DNA of 64,000 bases from Lepidurus packardi (taxonomy: Eukaryota; Arthropoda; Branchiopoda; Notostraca; Triopsidae): positions 5,394,001 through 5,458,000 of the forward strand of contig JAKZAN010000007.1 of the NCBI GenBank assembly GCA_023053545.1, in the 5' to 3' direction. A program made the translations under genes and the position numbers. The notes below the pieces were generated by a model that worked only from the letters and a program-made list of their open reading frames with translations, searched no databases and was not told the DNA's origin. Every line of letters starts with the position of its first letter. Position 1 is the stretch's first letter. Below are positions 21,878 to 34,196 of the stretch, piece by piece.

Positions 21878-24800
21878 GAATTGGCTTTCGTGCAAGCTCT
21901 TCCTCCTTTTCCTGGCGTCATGATTCTCATTTCCTCAGTAATACAACAGGCCGAAGACCGCTCCCAACTCCTCAAGTTTGATTTGGAGACGGCCAAGATC
22001 CGAGACGATGCAGTCGCCATCAACGACCCATCTTCACGTGTCAAAGCCCCTGTGTCCTCTTCACCGATTTAATCCCAAGCAGATCATCATCATCAAAGTT
22101 GGGGAAATGCCACGGCCAAGGATCGACTCAAGCTTTTGGGGTCCCACCACTGGCTCCATTGGTTTCTCTTTCTCTCTCTCTCATCCGGCACGGATTTTGA
22201 CAAAAGAATTCACGAACGGAAACCTGAACTAAAAAAAGACGAGCAAATAGAATTATTTAAAGTAACGATCTACATAAATTCATCCACAAGAAGACAGGCA
22301 GCTTATCAACACAAAACGTTCTCAGCGTTCATTTGCATTTCGCAGATTCGAGAAATTCAAGATCTTACAACAAAACAAGAATTTCATTGCGAATATTGTT
22401 ACATTTCTAAGCAGACTTTTAAGCAGGCACGTGGCAGGGTCTCAAGGTTGAGCCACACTTAACATTACAAACCCAATTCTTTAGAAATAAATAAAAATAA
22501 AAATTGTGGTTTTCTCCAAAACTCAGGCCGCCACATTTTGTTTCCCAGTAAGGGTAAAGAAAGAAAGCTTGAACAAACAGAGGAGTTGAATGCGACGACA
22601 AAATGAAAAGTATGCATCACATTAGAACCAATCCGTAGCGAGTCTTTTGTCTCCGTGGGGGGTAGAGGAACAGTAAATTGAGACTAAAAGCGAAATGCTG
22701 CAACGAGTTTCATGAGAAAACAAGAATCTGAGAACGTCTAAGCGATTCTCTGATACACTCAAGAAACATGCATGAAAAGTCTGTTGGGTCTTGGGAAAAG
22801 GAAAAAAGATGAATTAAAGCACCGTTTCGTTTTCGTAGCTACAGCTTTGATAGTTAGAGGCAGAGGCCAAGGAGGAAAAAAAAGCATGAGAAAGCACTAT
22901 AAATAAATAAATAAAAACTCGTCGATCGTCGTCTTCCCCCTTTTTCTTTCCCGTTTTCCCTCAGAAAGCAAGTATTGCTGCCTTACGATACGTCACGCTG
23001 GTTGAGTTCTCGCAATAGGCTGATTTGCCTGCCGTTGTAGGTTGTATTACTTTACAGAGTCGACCAACAGAGCCGAGCTGCAAATCCTGGTTCTTAGGGA
23101 CAAAAAAAAAAGACGAAACACTAGACAATCGACATGGAACGTCCATTAAAAGCTTTCCCTAGTTTTACTTTCTTTTTTGCTCTGTTTTTTTGTACAAATC
23201 TACGAAAGAAGGCGTCGCCCCAACTCTTCTCCGAGACTGACGAGTTAAAAGGTGGGCATGTATAAGCGTTGTGTTCTTTACATCCACTATGACCTAAGGT
23301 CATCCACAATTGTCTGTTACAAAAGCTTTTACGTACTCCAGCAACCCCGCCTTTCATAATTCACCGTCCCACACTAACGAATAGCTGCATTCCGAGTGCT
23401 ATCGGACGCGTTCAACGCGGAAATGCAATTCTATTGACCCCACGGGGATGCGTGTACTTTACCTTGTGCACCGAAATTGTACAATAATAAACGAAGTCAG
23501 AAAATCAAGACGAGAACTGCAAACAAGCACACAGGGAAAGGGAAACTATATATCCAGCTTGAAACTAATTGTAAGCAACTCATCTTACTTCTTTTCTTTG
23601 CTAAGAACTTTGTTAAGAAAAGAATAGAAAAGGAAGAAAGTCTCGTTAACCTTATTAACAAGAAAAACGAATCCAAGTCTAGGAGCTCTCCTTTCAAGCG
23701 CTGTGCTGAGAAAGTGAAAAAGTTCAGAGCCAAGAACTAGAGGAAAAAAGTGATCAATTTGGGTTGGCTGTATACCTCAAGATGAAACGAAAGGCTTGCC
23801 GAATGAATAATAAGAGAGGCGAGGGTTGAATTTAAGAATTTTCATCTGCAGGTTGCTACAGCAACCTTAAACCTGAAATGAAATCTTTCTTTCTGCCAAC
23901 CTTCGCTCCACGAATAGAATGTAAGAAGCCTAGTTCAGACTTCCATCTCAATGCCCAATTAAGCAATTGTGACTGATACAAAGCACTCAAAGCATGCCAA
24001 GGATAACCTCACGTAGTTCGTAGTTTTCAATGCCAGTTCCAAGGTACCAATTTCCAATCGAAATAGACTATCCTCACACCAAGTTTTTCACCGTTAGTGC
24101 TAAAATAAGAAAAGCCCCAAAGACCTTTAACACACTATTGTATAGTACCTTCACGTCCTGCGACTATGTGCTCTACTGGTTATGCTTTGGATACGAAAAA
24201 AAGAAAAGAAAAAAAAATGAAAAACTCATTCAACACCCCCTTCGGTTTTCCCAACCCCCACAGAAAAGATGATTCTGGTGTAAGGGATAATGTCCCGGTT
24301 GTCGATCACGACACACCTCAAGCCCATAAAGCCTCCACACCTCGGACTTGTCAAAAAAAAATCGCGCCCAACGTGACGCCCATATCAGACCAAAATCATG
24401 TAGAAAAAAAAACATGCAATGCCATATCCATATCTTGTCAGATATTCCTCGGCCATACCTCACGAATTTTCTTTCTTTTACTAAAAAAAGTTTAAAACAC
24501 GCGTTTACCAAACACATTCATACGAAGAACACTCGGCAAAATGCCCGAAATGGACTTGTACAGCGTACTCGAAAAAAATGGGGGGGGAGGGGGGAAATAG
24601 CAGAGTATAGTGAAAAAAAAATGAACAAGTTCTAAGCCGAAACTGCGTGAGAATTTTCATATCGCGTGTCGTCGCGTGCAGCAAATTATCTTATAAAAGC
24701 CAACCAGCCGACCCAATCTTAGCTCTCCGTTATGAATAAACCGCTGGCCATATTCTGCCCCTACTAAGAGGCGCAGAGGGGCAGCACCCATAATACGAGT

Positions 24801-26980
24801 TCTCCCAGCCAAGTTACCAAGCAATTCAGCTTACTGCAAGCCAGCGTTTACATTCCTCCTTTGGCCTTTGACAAATGAGCGGTGCCAGGAACCGTTCCTG
24901 CCATTAACTAATGCCATGCCATCCACTTTGTGGCCCCAGCAACACCCTCATCTCTCTCACTCTCTTCGGCAGCACTATTTCTTGCTCATGTTCGGCTCCT
25001 AAGACCATTAAAAAATCGCCTTTCATCTAATACTGAAAGTTGCGCTAGCTGGCAGGATAGGTTGGATAATAATGCTTCAACGTTTTGTCTTTGTTTCCAA
25101 CGCCCAGCCAGTACCACCCCCAAAAAATAATATTTTTTTTTTACGTTTCCCTCAACTCCTCCGACGCTCTAATCTGGCAGCTCTTTCCTAAGCAACAGAA
25201 CACGGGAAAGACGAAAAGCCAAACTATGCCTTCAACCTCCATGTAAGTAACAAATAGAACTTCTCCCTCTCCACTGCAAGCTTGAAATATTACTTGGACA
25301 ATGAGTTTGGGCATTTGGGGGCGAAGAGATAAGAGCTCTCGGTTTTCAAACTCAATTATCGATTGACCACTACTAACTGGAGCCTAAAAACCGAAGAAGG
25401 TTGGGGAGATTTGGGTCTTATAGTCTACACAAACCTTTATTCCACTCCCCACCCCCCAATCTCCCTGTTGCATTAACGTTTGGGGGCTGAAGCATAGCTC
25501 TTTGAACTGGACACGACTCCTGAACCATGTTCAATATATTTCTGCTCTCTGACGATGCAAACGCAGCAATATACAAAGGGAAAAAAGTCTTCTCAAAGTT
25601 TCTCTGCCTTCCACTTTTCCACTGTTCGCTTTGGTCTTAAGGCTTCTTTCTTCTAGATTTTTTTTCGTTTTTTATTGTTTTAAATGGGGCTTACTCTTCG
25701 TTTTCGGGTTTGGGATGCAATATCACCGGGGAGAGGGTTGAACCTCTATACATGGCGCGAGAATTGCGGAGAATTGGAATCGCCAGTTCCAGGCTGTGTA
25801 GATATTAGGAAAAGAGGGTCACCTCGAAGTCCATCCATCATGGTCGTCGCTGAAATAATCTCGCAGTTTTTTGTAGCGCATCGCTATGATTGGACGTGGC
25901 CTTTGCCTCGTTATGAACGACCCGGGAGCCCATAAATTGTGCTGGAAACATGGGCCTCGACACCCTCTTTTTTATAACTATGCGAATCTTACACAGCTCG
26001 CTTGGCCAACAGCTCATGGAATTTGGTAACGAAATACCAAAAGGAGACCCCCTCACAGCATACAGAAATACAGAAGCAGAAATCTATTGTTTGTGGATGG
26101 CAAGCAATATCCCAAGCCAGGCTAAGGCCATTTCATACAGTCAAATATACTTCTTTTTTTTCTTCTCTTTTTAACCCCTGTGTGCAGTGTGTATGCGGAA
26201 AGGTAATACTATGCACCACTTGTTTCCGTAATAAAATTCAAAAGCTTGTAATAATAGAAAGTGACTTTCAAACGCCAAGTCAGTTACATTGCTGTCACTC
26301 TTTAAAAATGTCTTCTATTTCTCTGGGCTCTCCAAAATCGAACTTGGAATTTGGGAGCAAAAAGACTGACAAGTGACAATTCTCCTTTTCACGAGACGCT
26401 GCACCCCCTCGTGGAATACTTTATTTGCCACACTACTCCTACTTACGCTTTTCGTCTCTTAATTCTTTCCCTATTTAATCGATACAACGATATTTTCGGT
26501 TTCTTTCCCCACTCCCCTCAAGGAAAATGCTTTTCAAGTGGGCCAATTCCTGATGTAGGGAAATGAGAAAGAAGGCAGGCATCCAAGCATCACGCTACGG
26601 GATCAGGTTCTCCCAACAAAGAAAAAAAAATAAGAAGACGTTGCTCAGGCTGTATCAGACTGTGTTACAGGAGGAGTGTGACAGTGACAAGGGGCGGAGA
26701 GTCCAAACCTGGCGCTAGAAATGAACTCACTCAGCCGTGCGATATACCCGAAAGGAACATACACAGCAAATTAAATTGGCGCGAGGCATAAAACGTAGAT
26801 CGGACCAGAGCTACACATATCGGAAAGTATAGAAGCTACTCTACAGCTCCTTCGCTTCTCAAGTTCCAATTGAGTTTGCATAGGCAAGTGCATTGTCTTG
26901 GAGATTAGCATAAATAGAGTTATTGCCAAGGTACAAGGAGGGTTATAAACTTTCCCCTTATTTTTTATTTTTTACTTGGA

Positions 26981-26995
26981 GGGGGGGGGGGGGGG
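26981..26995 (+). repeat. Poly-G tract (15 G)
   Basis: Uninterrupted G15, preceded by T-rich sequence. Confidence 0.95.
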
Positions 26996-29900
26996 ATTGA
27001 CAAGCAAAGAGCCTATGCACTCCCGGAGAATGCAAGGTAATATCCAATTGAGCAACTTGCATGCGCTTATACATTTGTGTCTGCTCATGTGTCTCCTACA
27101 CGTTACATTAATAAGAAAAAGAAAATTAACTTTTTCTTCGCGACCCGCGTTTTTTTTCCCTTTTTTCACCTTTGCACATAAGAAGCCTTCACTTGCAAGT
27201 GCTTGTCAGGGAAAATAACTTGATCAATCTAAGTCCACGACAGGCAATCGAAACTGTCACTACATCCCATAAAAAGCTCATCAAATCGAACAAAAAATTA
27301 AAACATTTTTCATTAGCGAACCGTCAACAGAACCTCCAACGAAACAAGTTTACCAAAGTGACGGTTGTGGATAGTTGACGAAAGCGATTCAAACCCGAAC
27401 GGCATTTTATGGCAAAAATAATTTTTTAAAAATATTTCTAACCATTTCGCTCGCAAATCAAAGAACAAGAAATCTACAAGAAAACAGTTATGCTTGCAGG
27501 GGGTATAGGCTTCCGTGTCCGAATGCGATACGAGTTGATCGGAAACATTGTTGGTACTATCATAACGCCCACCCCATGCACACCCTATGCTTTTTCTTCT
27601 CATTCCTTCTTTTTTTTTTTTCAAAAAACCTTGCCCTCCCCCCTCCGACTGGACATCGTACACAGATATATACACACACAGGAATAGGGATCACCGAACG
27701 CTAAAGAGGGTAGGTTTTGGATACTGCGACGCTGAAGGTTATATGGAAGGGAGGATGCACACAGGCGATCAGAGAGTTAGGGCGGGTGTCATAAAAAACT
27801 GCCCAGATGACGATGGCAGTTTGGGAACTTGTAGTTATTCCTCTCCTACTGGATTTTTTTTCTTTTTTACCCTCGGCACCACATGTATAACTTTCTTTCT
27901 TTCCATCACATCATCCACCCTTAATACCAACGCAATATCTGGGCTGATAGGTAGGCTAGGGTGATATTTTATGACTAATCTGATCAGGGCCATTAGTTCG
28001 GCCATGCCATGTGAACGCCGCGAGAGTCATTGGGGAGTTACACAACGCTGTAAGAAACGAATCTCTTTTCTGGAAATCCCCTTTGCTGCCTTCAAATTGC
28101 TAAACTGCTCATCTTCCTTCCTCTCGTATACACTTAGTCACGTAAATATTTTTTTTATAATCATCGTCTGACACCGTCACTTATTGCGTCACCGTCCGAA
28201 GTATAAGCATAAAAAAAAGCATTTAAAAAAGGAAGGTTAAAGAAAGACCAGTTAAATAGGGTATTGGCAACGAAAATTAGACGGAGCTCATTTTCTGCTT
28301 TACCGCTTGCTGATTTGGATTGACGAGACAAAGCAGCTACATTTACATAATTAGACCGCATCAGTAATAGCCCTTGCTTCTTTTTCCCCGGGCTCATTCA
28401 TTTTTTTATCCCCCCTTCGCTCTCATACTTGCTTTTTTTTATCGGTGTCACTTATGCTCGACAGTTTCGCCGTCCTTGTTGGTTTTTACACAGAACAAAG
28501 TACACGATACAAAGAAACGCCTGGGTAATCTATGCTAAAAAAAGGAAGGGGGAATAAAAATTACGGACTGAGGAGACGGAGAAATTAGCTTGAGCAACAT
28601 TTGCCAGCAAAGCAGCAGCCGTGGCGTGCACTCCATTTAAATTCGTTTTAATTTGGTTGCAGCCCCCTTTGCACTCTTTTGTTCCCACCCACCCTCTCTT
28701 GGTCCACACAACCCTCCCCGCTATATCTCCGTCGTAAAAAAAGGAGTTAGGGCTACGGAAATTGCATTACGACTTAGAAGGAAAAGACTTGCACAACACA
28801 AGCTTCGATTCCAATTCATGTTAGCTATTTTTTCCACGTACATCGACAATACTCTTTCGGTCCTCCTCTGCTGCTGCACCCCCCTTTGCACGCAAGAACC
28901 CGACCCAAAGTCCATGGAATTTAATGCAATTACATCCAATGGGTCCGTCAAAGATTTTACAGCTGACGCGAAAACTAAAAATACAAAAGAATAAAATGAA
29001 AAAAAAGGTTCCTCCGAAACGACTGCAGCCAAAAGGCGCATTTTATGTGCTCAAGCGTAGGAGACACTTTGGGTTCCAAGATGGAAAATTGTCGAAAAGT
29101 TTGCTCACGTCAGCCCCTTGTCACACATTGTGTTGATTGAAGCAAAAAAATTGATGAGGGTAAAAAGGAAAAAAAAAGCAATTTGGATAATCCATCATAT
29201 CGTTGATGAATCCCTTGTCCCCGGCTCTCTCTCTCTCTCAAAATAAAAGTTCGCAGGCTATATAGAGGCAGTCCAAGTTCCCAAGTTTTCCAAGTAAAAG
29301 CTTTCTGAGTTTCTCCTTGGGAAACGGGATTGCCACTTTATACTTTTTATAAGAAAAGAAGTTCTCCATATCAGACTTAGCTCATTAAAAAAGACGAAAG
29401 AGAGCGAACCTAGAACCAAGGGGGTAGTAAAGGTTTTAGTACTGGGGAAAAAAAAAGACTTGTGCTTTGTCAACTTCCTAAATTCAATTCCGATTCTCTC
29501 ATTTGTCTAGCCCCCGCAGTTAGACTAGCTTAAAACTTTCTTAACAACCTCTCTACTTGGCAGGCGCTCTATAAGTTCTTCCCAACTCTGTGAGTCCCAA
29601 TCCCCCAATGCGCCCAAAAACTATTCTCCCAAGGTTTGAGATGAAAACTTTGTAATTGGAATGCCTCAAATAAATCTCGATCTCTCTCCAGGCGTCGCAC
29701 GAATTAGACGAGACGCACTTCTTCGGCAAGGGACCTTATATTTCTACCCGTCATTTAGGGGCGTGCCGCTAGGTCTCAAAGGGTGGAGCGTTGGGAGCGT
29801 TCATTTCGGGCCCCACAGCCAGCGCTAAATGGGTTCGGCGTTGGTCAGTGTTGCTTCGTGATTAGTTCCCCAGCTTCGTGCACCTTTTTAGCATGCGCCT

Positions 29901-31336
29901 TCCTGCCCCAAGACGTCTGGGCGTTAATCACTCACCCAGGGCAAAGCCGGCCCTTCTCCACGGCAGCGAGCGGAAGGTTTGAAATCTGGAAAAAAGAGAG
30001 AAAAAATAAAATAAAAATAAAACTACTCCCGTTTTCGGCCTATTTTAATATTCTAGTCTTCGTTATACGCCTATCCAGTTTTCGCTTTAGCATAAGCTTG
30101 ATATTATGCTCGACTGACACCAGCTGCTTTTTTTTCGTGGGTGCAACAGCAGCAGTATATAAGCCTATGGCAGAAGACGCAAGGCTAGAAATGGAGACAT
30201 ATAAGTAACAGAAAAGGACGGAAAAGAGAGCCGAGCACACAACATATAAGCATAGCACACCAATCTCATTTTCAAGGGGAAGTAATCTTCTCCTGCCGGT
30301 ATCCCCAAGAGAGATGAGGCGGTATTAGAAGCTTCCAGCAGCCCAAAGCTTGATAAGGAACGACGCCTCATGCTAACACTTGGATATAAAATGTGTCTCG
30401 ACATTTTAAAACTTCATCTGCTTATACATTACATTACATCCAATCCCCCCACCTTCCCTTGTTTTCCTAACTACAACTTAACTAAAGAATCAAGGAAAAC
30501 TAACAACAAACCTGTTCCTACTTCAAAAAAGTAAAAACCGAAATAAATTTGGAAAATAACAAGTATATTGTCTTTTCTTTCCCTTTTCCCCTGGATGCCA
30601 TCAACATATTGGCCTCCCCCACCTTGCATAAGTGGTCAGAATATAGAATATTTGTTCAGAGCCGACTACAAACAGGGAGGGCGCAGGAAGTGAAGCTCTT
30701 GTTGCTAGCGTAACGCTCGCTTTCTTGCCCATTTTTTCTGGAAACCCCTTCAACTTCACTCCCTCCACCTCCCCCTATTCTTTCAGCCCATTTCTGCATC
30801 AAAAGCAGGAGAACAGCAGCTCATCTCGGGGGTCTTCCATTTCTTGGGCCAAGCAGGCCAGGCAGGGTAGGCACTTGGCGCTAAAAGCATCACGCGGTCC
30901 AAGAAAATCGATGAAGTTATTACAAGGCACACACAGAGGCCAGAGTATAAGACGGGAGCGATGATGGCGGAAGGTATTGGGGGGTGTTTCATCTCGCCCT
31001 CAGTCTCGTTATGGTCATCTCCTGAACTGGACTCGTGGCATAAAAAACATAATCGGGTTTCGAGGGATAAGGGAACACTGCTGCCTGGTGGCGAAGCTCA
31101 CCCTGACCAACGGAATGAGAGTGTGAGCATGAGCGGCGGAAAAAAGGGAAAAGAGTACTGCAGCAAGAGGGCGTCAAACAAGGCAGGAGTTGAGAGTTAC
31201 AAGAATGGAAAGGAAAAAGAAATTAAGAGTGGCTAGAATTAAGTCAGCAGAGAGCTACGGGATTCACGGCGATGCAAAGCTTTTTATAAAATTATTTTTG
31301 TACTTTTCTAAGAAAGCGAAACAACTTAATATGCAT

Positions 31337-31665
31337 TAAGAAGAAATAATTATAGTGAACCTAGCAATATTGTTCTCGTGGTTACCTTCGTAATCGAGCA
31401 TCGTCCAAAGTCTTACTTTAAAAGGACTAAGTAATTACTCAGGAAATTCAACGAAATGCTTATTACTCTTGTTTTATGCAGAAGATTAATACGCATGTAT
31501 ATAAAGAAATAATTATACTGAACCTAGTAATAATGTTCTCGTTGTTACCTCTGTAATCGAGAATCATCTAAAGCCTTATTATAAAAATAGTTTCGAAATA
31601 CGTACGTGGGAAGTTTCATGAAATGCTCATTACTATATTTTCTGCAGAGGTTGTTCAGCATAAGA
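31337..31665 (+). repeat. Diverged tandem duplication, period about 163 bp
   Basis: Unit 1 (about 31337-31499) and unit 2 (about 31500-31665) share, in order, AAGAAATAATTATA.TGAACCTA, ATGTTCTCGT.GTTACC, GTAATCGAG.ATC, AAAG.CTTA.TTTAA/TATAA and GAAATGCT.ATTACT. Clear homology with many substitutions indicates an old duplication. No coding potential. Confidence 0.75.
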
Positions 31666-33299
31666 TGCCAGCGAAGAACTAGAGCCAGATTTGGGCATTA
31701 ATAGCTTTTTCTTTTCATACCCAATCAAAACCCTTGCAAAGTTTCTATATGAATTACTAAAAACCTATTAGGGAGCTGTCATCTTCAGCGTCCACATTGA
31801 TAATTTGACCCTAAAACCCCGCAACTTTTCCGAAGTAAATCTCTGGCCCAGCACTTTTTACCTATTTCTGGGGCGGATTTCTAATGGCATAAAGTCCTGC
31901 TGATGAGGGGTGGGCATGAACACTACATCAAACAAGGCTCTTATCCTGGTAAGGGTTTGAATAGTGGCACTGTGTATAACACTGATGGAGCTAAACTAAG
32001 ACTCATTTCCTGCTTGTGCATTGAATAAAAGCTTTTGACCCATCTCGAAGAGATTTAGAAGGTCCGAACGACAAAAGCTTGATGAGTTTTCACCGCAGAA
32101 ATGATAGACGTCCGGTTAGGGTAAGGCGACGCAGCCCTAGAGATGCGGGGTCGTCGTGGGGTACGAGTGTTCAGAGATGGGGTGGGATGGGTCTCTATGA
32201 CAACCGGCAGGTTATTAAAGTGGGGGCGATGGATGGAGGTCCCGCCAAGACGGCCATTATTTTTAAAAGAAAGTACAGGGAGAAGACACAGAGGCCTCGC
32301 ATCTCCCTTTTGCTGATGCTTTCTGAGTAACTTGTGATCCAATTAGAGAAGGTGGGGAACCTTCCATGCAATAGGGACTTCTAGGTGAATATGGACTCCA
32401 AAAAGTGCATTAAAAAAGAGGGAAAATAAAAAAAGCTTAGGAGCAGCTAATGGAGGAAGGGAAAGAAAAACGAACTTTGGAGAGGACAAAGGCGTACTTC
32501 TTATTCTTCCCGCCTTAGCACTTATTTTTTCCCTGGCAGGCAAGACATATGACTACTCGTGTGTAGGTAAAACTCAAAGAAGAAAAGGCGAAGACGTTAG
32601 CGAGTGTTTTGCCTAACCATTCAACGGGATCCTTTTCAAAAAATCCAACCTAGGAACTTAGACCCGGTAGTGCCTTTGTTTGTAACTTTTCCGTGGAAAA
32701 CATAGGCAAGTCGCTTTCCCAGAAGTAGCAAGACTCCATAAGTTCTTCCTTTTGTGCTTCCGTTGCTTTTATTTTCAGTTATTGTCATATAGAGCAAAAC
32801 AGTGGGCCAAAGAAACAGCCTCCCAGTTATCAGACAGCGAAAGACTTTGGCATGGTTGTGGGTCGGAGGTGCTGAAGCTAGCATGCTGGAATGATGCTTC
32901 ATCTTCCGTAAACAGGGCACGTTGAAGCCGTCAAAGATGCTGAGCTAGCCAGATACACTTTAGCAATGGTGTCCCATTTCCAGCACGCCGGAAAAACATA
33001 TTAGGGAACCAAGTATTGTTGCTTCCCGGACCGGTCACCACAGGGACTTATTTTCACAATCACCAACACGCCCCTCAACAAAAGTCTCTTGTCTTTTGGG
33101 CCTGGAAGACTTATTTTGGGGATGAAAGTGACTTGATCATGATCGAACGTCCTCCAACCTATGGTTATGAAACCGGACGGCCCAGGATGAGGATTGGGAC
33201 GCTTATAGGGATGCTGCGGCTCATAACAAAAGGCCTGACACCTAAGCTTTTCCCTTTTTGCTTTTTTCTGGGGTGGGCAGGGCGTTTTGGGTGGCTGGG
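31666..33299. other. No supported gene
   Basis: Frames on both strands are open for 80-200 codons between 32.05 and 33.6 kb in locally more G+C-rich sequence, but no domain or exon chain is convincing. Given the adjacent gypsy-like fragment, part of this may be decayed retroelement. Confidence 0.4.
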
Positions 33300-33470
33300 T
33301 TGAATTGTACCAGCACAAACCGTCCAGACGCCAAGCAAAATTGCACAGATAAAAGATGCTGGGGCATGACCTCGGGTCGTGGCAATGAGATCTCCATAAA
33401 AGACAAGGCAGAAGTAATTCCAGAGTCTGGGACACCGCGCAGCGTGTGCGACGTCGTGGGGTTGTTAGGA
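33300..33470 (+). mobile_element. Decayed Ty3/gypsy-like reverse-transcriptase fragment
   Basis: A plus frame carries a motif string in the order seen at the end of gypsy-type reverse transcriptases: a Cys/Lys stretch, WGMTSGRG (compare LGHVVS..G), KDKAEVI (compare DPEKVEAI), then GTPRSVCDVVGLLG (compare WPTPRSVKDVRSFLGL). The following YYRRF region is not recognisable and no catalytic YxDD box was found upstream. The assignment is from memory of family consensus and needs a profile search. Confidence 0.35.
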
Positions 33471-34123
33471 AGAAGAGGGACATTGACGCTAAAAGGTCAT
33501 CAGCAACGTTCCCCGCAAATAACGAAGCCCAATGAAGGCTTGGCCCATTGCTATGACCCAATAAGGTGGCGTAATATGCCCTGGAGGCGACATTTTCCTT
33601 CATAGCACACTCGGGAACTCGCTAGCTAATACTATAGTTTGCAACGACGACGTCCTATCCACATCCTCGACAACACCACTATGCTCTATGCTCTATACCC
33701 CTGCCACCCACTATAACTATTCTCATTTCCCCCCACATATACGATACACACAAGAAAAGGCCTGCCATAATAAAAAAACAGAGTACAGCACGGAAGAAAG
33801 CTTTTTCCTACCTTTCCATACAAATGACGCATATGCTGGCAACGTCCAAGGGAAGACACATAAACTTCTGACCAACTTAATAGTATGGGCATTAAACATT
33901 TACCCGACCTCTAACTATTGCCCAGCCTTGGCGACGTTTCCGAGCCGAACCCAAAATGCGACATGGATGTCAAACAAAAGCAAGGACCTTTTTTTGTCGG
34001 CTGCATACACAACTCAAGTTCAAACGTATAGTTGCTTATTAGGAGAGCTATACATAGTAGACGATGGCTTTCGAATATTTTGTCAATGGGTTGTTTGCCT
34101 ATAAAACGAGAGAACCCTGCTGT

Positions 34124-34196
34124 TGGCCAACTTTAATGATGAAAAGCATAGCCAACTTTAATGATGAAAGGCCAACTTCAACTTACGAAAAGCATA
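34124..34196 (+). repeat. Minisatellite, three units of about 20-27 bp
   Basis: GGCCAACTTTAATGATGAAA (with AAGCAT) repeats as AGCCAACTTTAATGATGAAA, and then as a diverged GGCCAACTTCAACTTACGAA unit again ending in AAGCAT. Confidence 0.8.

Larger units (their letters stand above)
15066..31336. other. Gene-poor region with no supported gene
   Basis: About 16 kb without an exon chain I can defend. Open frames of up to about 150 codons occur but contain homopolymer runs or read equally well on both strands. The stretch holds microsatellites (CA/TA at 16136-16167; CT near 17240, 22160 and 29230), G-rich runs (24580-24594, 26981-26995), a palindrome at 17450-17475, a TATA-like box followed by a short ORF at 21870-22072 and one exact TATGCAAATGA at 18947. 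Sequence complexity varies strongly and it may be regulatory DNA. Confidence 0.5.

Noticed and set aside
33001..33603. 200-codon minus-strand open frame
   Set aside because: Composition is odd (rich in W, C, H, P) and the opposite strand gives the better, gypsy-like signal; probably antisense of a decayed element.
33688..34104. 138-codon plus-strand frame
   Set aside because: No domain, no splice support and it runs into a minisatellite; frames of this length are expected by chance in 64 kb.
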